A stretch of DNA of 64,000 nucleotides from Paenibacillus sp. TCA20 (GCF_000732325.1 NZ_BBIW01000010.1:142308-206307); one strand, 5' to 3'. Shown: positions 38,139 through 46,202, counted from the first letter of the stretch. Made by a program: numbers and translations. The notes: generated by a model not told the origin, from the letters alone.

Positions 38139-38346
38139 CCCTATGAGCTTTGAGCAGATTATGATCCAGCAATCTTATCAAAGCGTTGAGCAACCTGTGT
38201 ACTGTCGCTTTTGCGGAATGAATGTAAAAACCCCAAGCAGCAATTCTCCAGGAGGAAATAATGGAGCTTGGAGAAGAAATTTGGATTGGGAAATTAAAAA
38301 TCATTGCCATGTAAAATGTGCAAGCGAAAATCAAGGAGGACGCTAA
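38125..38346 (+). CDS. Small treble-clef-like zinc protein
   Basis: The 73-residue protein likely starts at GTG 38125 after GAGGTAAG; ATG 38143 is the alternative. It has CRFC near residue 27 and a late HCHVKC, a pattern like a treble-clef or zinc knuckle. It overlaps the upstream gene by 14 bp. Probably binds nucleic acid or protein; no further assignment. Confidence 0.6.
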   Translation: MKKNSPMSFEQIMIQQSYQSVEQPVYCRFCGMNVKTPSSNSPGGNNGAWRRNLDWEIKNHCHVKCASENQGGR

Positions 38347-38347
38347 C

Positions 38348-38833
38348 ATGTCAGAAGTAAAGCCAGCCGTACTTATTTTTAAAGAGGAATTGGAGCAATT
38401 TAACGATCCTGAGATTCAAAGTTTTACTCAGAATGCATTATCTATGGCGCCAGAAAGCTTCTACAATGATGAGGAGCTCGTTACTTATACAAAGAACGTA
38501 TACCGCATACTTATGGGTTTCTTGGGGGAAGAGTCCAAGATTCGAGGCCTAGCCGATGCATTCCGTGCAGGAGCTTTACTTCAGGATCTGTGCTTCAATG
38601 AAACTGGCGATGCGTATCGTCGTATTCATCCGGTTATGGTCCGCACCTTCCTTGCACCTCTGAAAAAAGATCTTCAGACTAATATCTTTGATGCCATTCT
38701 TGGCATGGTCGAAAGCCATGAGGCCGATCAATCTCCGTCCCCGTTGCTGGAACCAAAGCCAACAAATTCCGCTTTTTTATTGGCAATGGCCAACAAGGTT
38801 GCACGCTTCAATTTCATTGAATTTAAAGACTGA
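38348..38833 (+). CDS. HD-domain-like protein with degenerate motif
   Basis: The 161-residue protein starts at ATG 38348 after AAGGAGG. The stretch LADAFRAGALLQDL, then RRIHPVMVRTFL, then VESHEADQSP recalls HD-superfamily phosphohydrolases, in which the first motif reads HD; here it is QD. That would remove a metal ligand, so the protein may be a non-catalytic relative. The fold assignment is inference from motif order only. Confidence 0.5.
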   Translation: MSEVKPAVLIFKEELEQFNDPEIQSFTQNALSMAPESFYNDEELVTYTKNVYRILMGFLGEESKIRGLADAFRAGALLQDLCFNETGDAYRRIHPVMVRTFLAPLKKDLQTNIFDAILGMVESHEADQSPSPLLEPKPTNSAFLLAMANKVARFNFIEFKD

Positions 38834-38847
38834 GGAGCTGTATTTAA

Positions 38848-39177
38848 ATGGACAAAAATGTTGTAGCAAAAAAAGTAGTTGATCGCATCTCTCTAATCGA
38901 AGTGGAAACTGGCAAAGTCATCTTGGAAGTTGATGCTGATGACAATAGCGAAGAAATAAAAGGGCTGATAGAAAAATATACTTTTGACTTTACGATTGCT
39001 CATAAAAACGTGGTTGATCAATTAGCGAATGCTTTAATCATCTTAAAAAAGATGCCGCAGGATCATGATACGAGACGAATGATGGATTCAGTCAAGGATG
39101 CAATACAAATTGCAGATAGCATCTTCATAGATCATTACAGAAGCAGTCATCCGCAATACGAAAAAGAAATCAAGTAA
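38848..39177 (+). CDS. Small hypothetical protein
   Basis: 109 residues, starting at ATG 38848 after GAGGAGC. An N-terminal beta-strand part is followed by long helices. No cysteine cluster, membrane segment or catalytic motif. Co-directional with neighbours spaced 8-25 bases apart. Function unknown. Confidence 0.65.
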   Translation: MDKNVVAKKVVDRISLIEVETGKVILEVDADDNSEEIKGLIEKYTFDFTIAHKNVVDQLANALIILKKMPQDHDTRRMMDSVKDAIQIADSIFIDHYRSSHPQYEKEIK

Positions 39178-39202
39178 AGTTTAAATGAAAGCAGGGGAAG
39201 AA

Positions 39203-39508
39203 ATGAAATTCGGACATGCACTTGAGCTCTTAGAGAAAGAAGAAAAGTTAAGACGCGATTCTTGGGCACCTGGCAGCTTCATTGTAATGATGCCTTCTCT
39301 TTATCTGCCGCCTTTTAGTACAGCTAGTACATTTTTGAAGGTTAACGATCGCACAGCAAAACATATTGGTGTAAATACGCCTCTTAATTCGCAGCCGTAT
39401 ATCGCATTTTTTAATGGCGAAACGGATGAATGGCAGCCAGGCTGGCTTCCTGCTCAGGCGGATTTGTTTGCCTCAGACTGGTATGCAACCAAGCAAACGC
39501 CATATTAA
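39203..39508 (+). CDS. tad2: Tad2-like (DUF2829) anti-Thoeris protein
   Basis: The 101-residue product starts at ATG 39203, 6 nt after AGGGG; an in-frame ATG at 39185 has no ribosome site. It shows the DUF2829 pattern: FGHALELL near the start, a positively charged turn (LRRDSW), a hydrophobic strand (FIVMMP) and the C-terminal signature WLPAQADLFASDW. Known members (Tad2) sequester the cyclic ADP-ribose-type signal of Thoeris defence and so protect the phage. The protein is somewhat longer than the usual 80-90 residues, with a short insertion before the final motif. Function by family; not tested here. Confidence 0.75.
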   Translation: MKFGHALELLEKEEKLRRDSWAPGSFIVMMPSLYLPPFSTASTFLKVNDRTAKHIGVNTPLNSQPYIAFFNGETDEWQPGWLPAQADLFASDWYATKQTPY

Positions 39509-39523
39509 GGAGCAATTAATTAA

Positions 39524-39688
39524 ATGGATCACATTATGCTTGCAGTCAATATTTTAATTTTAAGTCTTAGTGCACATTTTTATGGGGATAGCCGTAAGCG
39601 CAATTTAAAAATTCAATGGGTCTTTTTAGCTTTCACGATTGTTTATTTGCTATTAGTTGCGGCTCGTCTCAAAGAAATCTGGGGGTAA
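39524..39688 (+). CDS. Small two-pass membrane protein, 54 residues
   Basis: ATG 39524 follows AAGGAGC. Two hydrophobic stretches (about residues 4-18 and 32-47) flank a basic loop (DSRKRNLK), consistent with a helical hairpin in the membrane. Function unknown; small membrane proteins of early phage regions often act on host envelope processes or superinfection (general knowledge, not shown here). Confidence 0.6.
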   Translation: MDHIMLAVNILILSLSAHFYGDSRKRNLKIQWVFLAFTIVYLLLVAARLKEIWG

Positions 39689-39702
39689 AGGAAGAGGTAT
39701 AT

Positions 39703-39996
39703 ATGGGAGAAAAGAAGAGAAAAGAGAGCCTGCCGATAACACGAGGCGGGGTAATCCCCATCTCTCGCGAATTGCTATCTCACATCTTAAGTGAGAAGTT
39801 GGGTGTGCAGGTCCAAGTAAGCCACGCAGAAAGCTTATACTATGCAGATTGCATCGGGTTCGCTGTGAAGACCAAAGATGAGAGGTTTCCAATAGTCTAT
39901 CCAGGTAGTCGATTGGAAAACATATCATTGGAACAGCGTATAGATTCAGATGGAAAAATTCATATAACGAACGTCACGCCGTTTAGCGAACTATAA
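39703..39996 (+). CDS. Small hypothetical protein
   Basis: 97 residues, ATG 39703 after GGAAGAGG. The frame is open upstream but has no ribosome site there. Basic N-terminus, then alpha/beta body. No motif recognised. Followed by a hairpin terminator. Confidence 0.6.
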   Translation: MGEKKRKESLPITRGGVIPISRELLSHILSEKLGVQVQVSHAESLYYADCIGFAVKTKDERFPIVYPGSRLENISLEQRIDSDGKIHITNVTPFSEL

Positions 39997-40035
39997 AAAC
40001 TGCGTATAATTAAGATTTTACGCAGTTTCTGTTTT
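39997..40035 (+). terminator. Probable intrinsic terminator
   Basis: A perfect 10-bp stem AAACTGCGTA / TACGCAGTTT (12-nt loop) is followed by CTGTTTT. The stem is strong; the T-run starts two bases late. Confidence 0.55.
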
Positions 40036-40064
40036 AAGCAATTTTTTTCTGAGGAGGTGGGCAG

Positions 40065-40232
40065 TTGGACGTAAAAATCGTTCAGAAAGAAGGGCTTGAA
40101 AAACCCTTTTATCAACCAACTCTTTCCAGTAGAGAAATTAAAGAGATGTATGACTATTTTTATCCAAAAAGATGGAGTAGTAAGTACGCCGAGCAGATAC
40201 TCAACATACTGGAAGACCACCTCTCTTCTTAA
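40065..40232 (+). CDS. Small hypothetical protein, 55 residues
   Basis: A TTG start at 40065 lies 7 nt after GAGGAGG. The product is charged, with aromatic residues in the middle (YDYFYPKRW) and an amphipathic helix at the end. No known family. The strong ribosome site is the main support. Confidence 0.55.
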   Translation: MDVKIVQKEGLEKPFYQPTLSSREIKEMYDYFYPKRWSSKYAEQILNILEDHLSS

Positions 40233-40240
40233 TATTGCGT

Positions 40241-40260
40241 AATTGAAATGCATTGCATTT
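40241..40260. promoter_or_regulatory. Possible degenerate operator copy
   Basis: AATTGAAATG is the same as the flank of the operator at 52987, but five bases of the core (TAACG) are missing, leaving CATTGCATTT. It lies 18 bp before a small gene. Possibly a decayed or half site. Confidence 0.3.
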
Positions 40261-40278
40261 TAGAAAGGTTAGATAAAT

Positions 40279-40398
40279 ATGTATTGTAAAGATTGTATGT
40301 CTTTTTTTGTTAGCTGCCCCTGCTGTGATGAGCACTTCTGCCCAGACTGTCAGAAGCGTGAGGAAGATATCGAAGAGGAAGAAGAGGAGGAGGAATAA
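40279..40398 (+). CDS. Tiny zinc-knuckle protein with poly-Glu tail, 39 residues
   Basis: ATG 40279 is preceded by GAAAGGTTAG. Seven cysteines in the first 24 residues (CKDC, CPCC, CPDC) suggest one or two zinc sites. The last nine residues are Ile and eight Glu. The GAGGAGGAGGAA codons of this tail also form the ribosome site of the next gene, 5 bases beyond the stop. Confidence 0.6.
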   Translation: MYCKDCMSFFVSCPCCDEHFCPDCQKREEDIEEEEEEEE

Positions 40399-40403
40399 TT
40401 GAC

Positions 40404-40883
40404 ATGACAAGAGGTAGACCGCCGAAAAATCCGGCCGATCCAGGTAAACTCCCTTTTCAGCAAGGGTTGCAGACTAGGCAAGTGACACCCGAAGAAGCTG
40501 AAAAGTATGGGATCAAACTAGAAGATATTCCAAGCAAAGAAGTTGAATGGTATTCCAATAGTATCAATGTCAAAGATCCAAGCATTGGTTTTCAAAAATC
40601 TGGAGGAATCCATATTAATAAAGAGGCTGGCGCACTTCTAGGAATTAAAGAAGGTGACAAGATTCAGATTGGATTCAGAGGCAACCCTCGTCAAATCGTA
40701 CTAAGAAAATCAGAAGACGGTATACGTCTTGGAGCTATAAAAGGTAATAACAAAGGCAGTGGTTTTAAATGCTCTAACGCTGGACTCGTGAAGTGGATAG
40801 CTCAAAAAGGAGCCGAGACAAAGCGCTATGTCATTCGTTCAACCGATGAAGAAGGAATTTTTGTAGCAAACCTATATCAATAA
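40404..40883 (+). CDS. Putative DNA-binding protein with AT-hook-like N-terminus
   Basis: The 159-residue protein starts at ATG 40404. It begins MTRGRPPK, an AT-hook-like core. Residues about 65-100 (GGIHINKEAGALLGIKEGD) look like a swapped-hairpin AbrB/MazE-type segment, where the pattern hxhxxxxxxxLGhxxGD is common. That combination suggests DNA binding, possibly transcription control. The assignment is by pattern only. Confidence 0.5.
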   Translation: MTRGRPPKNPADPGKLPFQQGLQTRQVTPEEAEKYGIKLEDIPSKEVEWYSNSINVKDPSIGFQKSGGIHINKEAGALLGIKEGDKIQIGFRGNPRQIVLRKSEDGIRLGAIKGNNKGSGFKCSNAGLVKWIAQKGAETKRYVIRSTDEEGIFVANLYQ

Positions 40884-40902
40884 GCAAGGAGAGGTTATTA
40901 AA

Positions 40903-41283
40903 ATGAAATCAGCATTAGAGCAATACTTACTTAATCTAAAGAAAATTAAGAACATGGACGAAATGTATGATGAGATCGGTGCCCTTACTGAAGACACTTT
41001 CAGCAACCATTTCTATGGAGGATACCTGACTCGTGCTTTGGAAACATTCAGCAATTCTGTCGATGGCAAAGACCTGAAACTTGAAATGGTTGTGTTAACT
41101 GAAGCACTGGTCAACAATACTCCTGAAGATGGGGAAGGCGACCCTGTCTATAATGAAGAAGAACGCGATCTGTTTATATTCAAAAAGCTGCGTTCGATTG
41201 GATCAACCGTAACAATGGAGCAGATCAGAGAAGTATGTGATGCTGAAGGAGAATACCTTGATCAGCTTATGAGGACAGAATAA
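40903..41283 (+). CDS. Small acidic protein of unknown function
   Basis: 126 residues, mostly helical and acidic, ATG 40903 after AAGGAGAGG. No motif recognised. The stop overlaps the next start (TAATG). Confidence 0.65.
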   Translation: MKSALEQYLLNLKKIKNMDEMYDEIGALTEDTFSNHFYGGYLTRALETFSNSVDGKDLKLEMVVLTEALVNNTPEDGEGDPVYNEEERDLFIFKKLRSIGSTVTMEQIREVCDAEGEYLDQLMRTE

Positions 41284-41687
41284 TGAATTTAGTCGTATTT
41301 AGTGCCTTATTTATTCTTCAATTTGTTGGCCACAGGATAGGAGATTTTATTCTGCAGACGGATGTTCAAGCTCAAAATAAAACAAAAGACTGGAAGGCCA
41401 GATTACGCCATTGCTTTTCTTACTCTTTATCGGTAAGCCTGCTAACATGGATCCTGTTACCGATACATTATCTCCCTATCATATTCTTAATAACGATCGT
41501 CGAGCATTTTATCATCGATGATCGAAGATTTGTTGTTTGGCTTAAAACAAATATCGAGACAAAAATCGCCAAACAGAAGGAGTTTAATATTAGTACGGTC
41601 CCTGGATTTGTAATTATCGAGATCGATCAAACCATTCATATGATCCGAATGCTATTAATCGCAATTCTTTTCAGCTATATTATGTAG
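41283..41687 (+). CDS. DUF3307-like membrane protein
   Basis: The 134-residue protein has hydrophobic segments at about residues 3-20, 45-75 and 110-134, and the family's hallmark GHRIGDFILQTD near the N-terminus, followed by a lysine-containing loop and a late conserved DQTIH. DUF3307 proteins occur in many phages and bacteria with unknown function. A terminator follows. Confidence 0.7.
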   Translation: MNLVVFSALFILQFVGHRIGDFILQTDVQAQNKTKDWKARLRHCFSYSLSVSLLTWILLPIHYLPIIFLITIVEHFIIDDRRFVVWLKTNIETKIAKQKEFNISTVPGFVIIEIDQTIHMIRMLLIAILFSYIM

Positions 41688-41706
41688 CCTTGTATCAAAC
41701 GAAAGG

Positions 41707-41732
41707 CCTCAGCACTATATGTTGGGGTTTTT
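41707..41732 (+). terminator. Intrinsic terminator
   Basis: A 7-bp stem CCTCAGC / GTTGGGG with two G-T pairs is followed by TTTTT. It separates the small-gene block from the operator-controlled ribonucleotide reductase unit. Confidence 0.6.
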
Positions 41733-41745
41733 CGAATGTCAAGAC

Positions 41746-41774
41746 TTTAAATGTAGAAAAATATAGAATACAAT
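41746..41774 (+). promoter_or_regulatory. Possible promoter for the ribonucleotide reductase unit
   Basis: TTTAAA (41746-41751) and TACAAT (41769-41774) are 17 bp apart. The match to consensus is moderate. The operator begins 17 bp after the -10, further downstream than at other copies. Confidence 0.4.
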
Positions 41775-41791
41775 AACAATTGCACACTAAA

Positions 41792-41805
41792 TGTAATGCG
41801 TTACA
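41792..41805. promoter_or_regulatory. Operator palindrome TGTAATGCGTTACA
   Basis: Copy of the repeated operator, flanked by AAA on both sides, 16 bp before the nrdI start codon and overlapping the region of the leader just before its ribosome site (AAAAGGAAGG). Confidence 0.75.
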
Positions 41806-41821
41806 AAAAGGAAGGTTTCAC

Positions 41822-42166
41822 ATGTTATTGAGTTATTATTCTTTATCTGGCAAAGCAGAAAGTTTCGTTAAAGAAACAGGAATGCATGCCGTAAGGATTG
41901 GCCCTGCACTTCGAATGCAGCAACCTTATGTGCTGATTACAAGCACTGAAGAAACAGGCAGCTTTCCCGAGGAAGTATCCGACTTTCTTATACATAACCA
42001 TAATCTTATGGTTGGGTGCAGCATTATCGGCCAACACAACAGGGAAGAACTTCATGAATTGAGCCTGGCTGTTCCATACATCTCATCAGATTCTGTTGAG
42101 AAATTTATAAAAGAGGTGAATCAAATTGAGCGCAACACCGTTGAAAGTTACAAAGCCCAACAATAG
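41822..42166 (+). CDS. nrdI: NrdI-like flavodoxin for ribonucleotide reductase
   Basis: The 114-residue protein starts at ATG 41822 after AAGGAAGG. The N-terminal YYSLSGKAESFV fits the FMN-phosphate loop of NrdI, and PYVLITSTEETG and VGCSIIGQHN fit the later NrdI motifs. NrdI supplies oxidant to assemble the dimanganese-tyrosyl cofactor in class Ib enzymes. It overlaps the large subunit gene by 41 bp, fitting the nrdI-nrdE-nrdF order. Confidence 0.75.
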   Translation: MLLSYYSLSGKAESFVKETGMHAVRIGPALRMQQPYVLITSTEETGSFPEEVSDFLIHNHNLMVGCSIIGQHNREELHELSLAVPYISSDSVEKFIKEVNQIERNTVESYKAQQ

Positions 42167-44453
42167 AGAGCTGGCATTTGACGTCAACCGAATCCAAGTA
42201 TTCGCTGAACGTATTATGGCAGGTTTAAAAGATTCGCAGGGAGAGACCCTGAATATACAGCGCCTAATGCGTGGCGTATTATCCAAGCTCAGATATAAAG
42301 AAGTAACTGCAGATGAGATTACAAATGCATTTACTATGTCTGCACTGGAACTGATTTCAAAAGAAGAACCGAATTGGAAGTTTGCAGCCGCTCGTTCCTT
42401 TTTAACATCGTTATATAAAAAGGCGGCTTTCAATCGTAATTATAAATCCTATACAGATAAACCTTATGGCTCCTTCTATAATCTGATTACTACAATGGTA
42501 GAGAAGAACCTATTCAGAAAAGAACTGCTAGAAGCTTACACCAAAGAAGAGATCGAGGAGCTAGAAGCTACAATATCTCCGGAGAATGATTTGCTGTTCG
42601 ACTATATTGGCCTAATGACATTGAATGAGCGATACCTAACCAGCGACTATGACGGCAATGTGATGGAGCTGCCGCAAGAGCGCTATATGGTTATCGCCAT
42701 GTTCCTAATGCACCAGGAGCCAGCAGAGAAGCGTATGGAGCTGGTTAAAGAATCTTACTGGGCTATGAGCAACCTGTACATGACAGTCGCAACGCCGACT
42801 TTATCCAACGCAGGTAAAGCCACAGGAGGACAATTATCCAGCTGCTTTATCGATACTGTGGATGATTCCCTCGAAGGGATTTTTGATTCCAATACAGACG
42901 TAGCTCGCCTTTCTAAAATGGGCGGCGGCATCGGCGTATATTTAGGCAAAGTTCGATCCAGAGGCTCCGACATTCGTGGTCATAAGAATACTAGCTCTGG
43001 CGTTGTTCCATGGATTCGCCAATTAAATAATACAGCAGTCAGCGTAGACCAACTGGGCACTCGTAAAGGCGCTGTAGCTGTCTATCTGGACGTTTTCCAT
43101 AAAGACATCCTGTCCTTCTTGGACCTTAAATTAAACAACGGTGACGAGCGTATGAGAGCGCATGACATCTTCCATGCTGTCTGTCTGCCGGATCTATTCA
43201 TGGAAGCAGTCCGTGAGCGCGAAGAATGGCACCTGTTCTGCCCTCATGAAGTGAAGAGCATTATGGGATGGACAGATGCAAAGGGGCGTAAATTGGGCTT
43301 AGAAGACTTCTATGATGAGAACCTTGGAAGCGGATCGTTCCGTGAGAAATATGCCGAAGCTGTGGCCAACCCGCTGCTGCCACGCATTACCGTACAAGCG
43401 ATTGATATCATGAAGCGTGTCATGAAGTCTCAGCTTGAGACAGGAACACCGTACATGTTCTATCGTGATACAGTAAACCGGGCGAATCCGAATAAGGCGC
43501 ATGGCATGATATATTCTTCAAATCTCTGCACAGAGATCATGCAGAACCAATCGCCAACAGTGGTCGAGTCCGAAGAGCTTGTAACTAAAGATGGTGAGAC
43601 ACGAATCATCATTTCCAAAATTCCAGGCGACTTTGTTGTATGTAACTTGAACTCAATCAACCTATCCAGAGCCGTTCCAGATGATGTATTAGAACGCCTC
43701 GTTCCAATCCAGGTTCGCATGCTGGATAACGTTATCGACATTAATAACATCGAAGTGCTTCAAGCACAGCATACAAACACTAAGTATCGTGCCGTTGGTC
43801 TTGGAACATTCGGTCTCCATCATTTGCTTGCTCTGCTGAAGATTCGTTGGGAGTCCGATGCGGCTGTTGATTATAACGACACTCTCTATGAGAAAATCAA
43901 CTTCCTTGCGATTAAAACAAGTATGGAGCTGGCTAAAGAAAAAGGAGCCTATCCAAAGTTTGAAGGCAGCGAATGGCAAAGCGGAAATTACTTTACAGAT
44001 CGGAACTACAACACTGCTGAGTGGACTCAACTTGCCGGAGATATCCGTAAATACGGTATCCGCAATGCGAATCTAATTGCAATAGCGCCAAACGGCACCA
44101 CATCCATTATTGCAGGTTCTACAGCTACGATTGACCCTATTTACGAACTCGTTTCTTATGAGGAAAAGACAACGTATAAAGTGGCCAATCCTGCTCCGGA
44201 TCTGAATAACGATACTCTTTGGTATTACAAAACAGCATTCCTGATTGACCAGCACGCCAGCATTAAAATGGCCGGTGCTCGATCAAGACATATTGACCAA
44301 GGACAAAGCTTTAACCTTTATGTAACTCCAGACATCAAAGCAAGTGACCTTTTGAACTTGCATATGGCAGTTTGGGAGAACGGGATCAAGTCCAGCTACT
44401 ATCTCCGAAGCCGCGCATTGACAATTGAAGAATGCGAGAACTGTGCTTCATGA
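42126..44453 (+). CDS. nrdE: Ribonucleoside-diphosphate reductase, large (alpha) subunit
   Basis: The 775-residue protein starts at TTG 42126 after AGAGGTGA. An ATP-cone-like domain is at about residues 5-100. Active-site cysteines are visible as Cys240 (SSCFID), Cys468 (SNLCTEI) and Cys506 (VVCNLNSINL), and the C-terminal shuttle pair as CENC. The motif APNGTTSIIAGSTATIDP is intact. It reduces ribonucleotides to deoxyribonucleotides for phage DNA synthesis. No intein or intron interrupts it, unlike the SPbeta homologue. Length and ATP cone are NrdA-like although NrdI is present. Confidence 0.93.
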   Translation: MSATPLKVTKPNNRELAFDVNRIQVFAERIMAGLKDSQGETLNIQRLMRGVLSKLRYKEVTADEITNAFTMSALELISKEEPNWKFAAARSFLTSLYKKAAFNRNYKSYTDKPYGSFYNLITTMVEKNLFRKELLEAYTKEEIEELEATISPENDLLFDYIGLMTLNERYLTSDYDGNVMELPQERYMVIAMFLMHQEPAEKRMELVKESYWAMSNLYMTVATPTLSNAGKATGGQLSSCFIDTVDDSLEGIFDSNTDVARLSKMGGGIGVYLGKVRSRGSDIRGHKNTSSGVVPWIRQLNNTAVSVDQLGTRKGAVAVYLDVFHKDILSFLDLKLNNGDERMRAHDIFHAVCLPDLFMEAVREREEWHLFCPHEVKSIMGWTDAKGRKLGLEDFYDENLGSGSFREKYAEAVANPLLPRITVQAIDIMKRVMKSQLETGTPYMFYRDTVNRANPNKAHGMIYSSNLCTEIMQNQSPTVVESEELVTKDGETRIIISKIPGDFVVCNLNSINLSRAVPDDVLERLVPIQVRMLDNVIDINNIEVLQAQHTNTKYRAVGLGTFGLHHLLALLKIRWESDAAVDYNDTLYEKINFLAIKTSMELAKEKGAYPKFEGSEWQSGNYFTDRNYNTAEWTQLAGDIRKYGIRNANLIAIAPNGTTSIIAGSTATIDPIYELVSYEEKTTYKVANPAPDLNNDTLWYYKTAFLIDQHASIKMAGARSRHIDQGQSFNLYVTPDIKASDLLNLHMAVWENGIKSSYYLRSRALTIEECENCAS

Positions 44454-44662
44454 TCGATGTATCAAGCGAAATATTGATCTGGTATGTATGGGCCACCGCC
44501 ATCATCGGTGGCCTTACAGCCTTGGGTCTACTCATATGGTTCATGATCTGGGTCTGGGATCATACACTCAATTCCATATTGGTCATGTTTAAAATCAAGA
44601 TGCTATTTGCTGAATTTATGCGTGACCATTACAGGGGAAAACAAAACAAGAGAGAAGAGTGA
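44450..44662 (+). CDS. Small membrane protein between reductase genes
   Basis: 70 residues. ATG 44450 overlaps the alpha-subunit stop (ATGA); a start at 44432 is possible. A single strong hydrophobic segment spans about residues 7-37, followed by a basic tail (HYRGKQNKREE). Function unknown; its place inside the reductase operon may be incidental. Confidence 0.6.
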   Translation: MIDVSSEILIWYVWATAIIGGLTALGLLIWFMIWVWDHTLNSILVMFKIKMLFAEFMRDHYRGKQNKREE

Positions 44663-44667
44663 ATGAA

Positions 44668-45699
44668 ATGAAAATGCAAAAAATTTTTAACACCGAGGCG
44701 CCAAATAAATCTACTCGGATTATCGAAGGCGAGAACTCAGGGATTCTTAACTGGAACGATATCCGTATGCCACATATGTATAAACTCTATAAGGTTCTGC
44801 TGTTGAACCATTGGATCGCTGACGAGATTCCAATGTCTAAGGATGCACAGCAATTCCCGCTACTGGATGCAGAGGAGCAGCGCACATTTAAAATCAATAT
44901 CGGACTGTTGGCAGTTTTGGACTCCATGCAAACTATGTTTGTCGGTGATGTAAAGCGTTACTTTACAGACTCTTCACTTGAAGCAATCTCAGCTATTATC
45001 GGGCAGCAAGAAGTTGTTCATAATCAATCCTACTCCTACGTGCTGTCGTCATTAGTTTCTGAGCAGGAGCAGCGAGAAATCTTTGAATATTGGAAGCATG
45101 ATCCGGTACTGCTGGAACGCAATACATTTATCTCAGAAATCTACCAAGAGTTCCGTGATGAGCAGACGCCACAAACTTTCTTTAAAGCTATGGTAGCTGA
45201 TCTAATCCTTGAAGGCATCTTCTTCTACAGCACATTCGCATTCTTCTACAACCTGGCTCGCGACCAAAAGATGATGGGTACTAGCCAAATGATTTCATAC
45301 ATCCAGCGGGATGAAAATCAGCATTGCTACTTCTTCGCAGAAGTATTTAAGCAGCTGCTTGCAGACTTCCCTGAACTGAATACGCCAGAGAACATTCAGT
45401 ACGCTTATGACACTATTGATCGTGCCGTACAACTGGAGACCAATTGGGCTTACTATACACTAAAAGAAGTCCGTGGTATCGATCTTGAAGAATTGTCTGA
45501 CTACATCAAATACATGGCCAACCGTCGCCTGAAGATGCTCGGTCTGGAGAAAGCTTACGAAGGCGTGGATGTAAACTGCATGCCGTGGATTAAGCCATTC
45601 TCTGATGAAGCATTGAATGCTACTAAATCTGACTTCTTCGAAACCAAGTCTCGCAACTACGGAAAAACCAGTGACGATAACGGCTTCGACGATCTATAA
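44668..45699 (+). CDS. nrdF: Ribonucleoside-diphosphate reductase, small (beta) subunit
   Basis: The 343-residue protein is started at ATG 44668 (GTG 44659 also in frame). Metal ligands are visible: Asp85, Glu115, His118, Glu182, Glu216 and His219, and the radical tyrosine Tyr122 in HNQSYSYV. It forms the tyrosyl radical used by the alpha subunit. The C-terminal tail ends GFDDL, suitable for docking to alpha. NrdI nearby favours a class Ib mode; motif spacing also resembles class Ia. Confidence 0.92.
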   Translation: MKMQKIFNTEAPNKSTRIIEGENSGILNWNDIRMPHMYKLYKVLLLNHWIADEIPMSKDAQQFPLLDAEEQRTFKINIGLLAVLDSMQTMFVGDVKRYFTDSSLEAISAIIGQQEVVHNQSYSYVLSSLVSEQEQREIFEYWKHDPVLLERNTFISEIYQEFRDEQTPQTFFKAMVADLILEGIFFYSTFAFFYNLARDQKMMGTSQMISYIQRDENQHCYFFAEVFKQLLADFPELNTPENIQYAYDTIDRAVQLETNWAYYTLKEVRGIDLEELSDYIKYMANRRLKMLGLEKAYEGVDVNCMPWIKPFSDEALNATKSDFFETKSRNYGKTSDDNGFDDL

Positions 45700-45726
45700 G
45701 AATAATAAGAAAAGAGGATAAACAAC

Positions 45727-46176
45727 ATGGAATTAATGCAACCGTATCAATACGAAGGCAAAGGACTAGACTACGCTTACGACCAGGTGAAAGCTTTCCA
45801 AAAAGCGTTTAATCATCCAGTTAGCGAACTGCCGACATTCATGAATGCAGAGCGTGCGGCAAAGCGAATGAATTGGGTTAATGAAGAAGTACAAGAGTTT
45901 TTGGATTCTAAAAATGTTGTCGATCAAGCTGACGCTATGATTGATGTGATCTACTTTGCTATTGGCACACTGGTAGAGCTAGGCGTAAAACCTCAAGAAC
46001 TCATGGATATCGTTCAGAATGCAAACATGAGCAAATTATGGCCAGACGGCAAACCTCATTACAAAGAAGACGGCAAAGTAATGAAGCCTGAAGGATGGGA
46101 AGATCCTTACGAAAAGCTCGCTGCAGCGATTGCCCGTCAATATGATACAGCAAGAGAGAACCTTGCGGGAGCTTAG
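45727..46176 (+). CDS. MazG-like NTP pyrophosphohydrolase with MELM N-terminus
   Basis: The 149-residue protein begins MELMQPYQ, the signature shared with many neighbours, then continues as an all-alpha NTP pyrophosphohydrolase: NEEVQEFLDS supplies the first Glu pair, DQADAMIDVIYFAIG the second acidic motif, and ANMSKLW the family's late motif. It hydrolyses nucleoside triphosphates to monophosphates, fitting the adjacent nucleotide genes. The signature is extra to the usual fold. Confidence 0.8.
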   Translation: MELMQPYQYEGKGLDYAYDQVKAFQKAFNHPVSELPTFMNAERAAKRMNWVNEEVQEFLDSKNVVDQADAMIDVIYFAIGTLVELGVKPQELMDIVQNANMSKLWPDGKPHYKEDGKVMKPEGWEDPYEKLAAAIARQYDTARENLAGA

Positions 46177-46202
46177 GCTCCTCTTGGTACATAGGAGGCC
46201 AT

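Noticed and set aside
42126..44453. Possible intein or intron in the reductase gene, as in SPbeta
   Set aside because: All expected motifs follow in one uninterrupted 775-codon frame of normal length.
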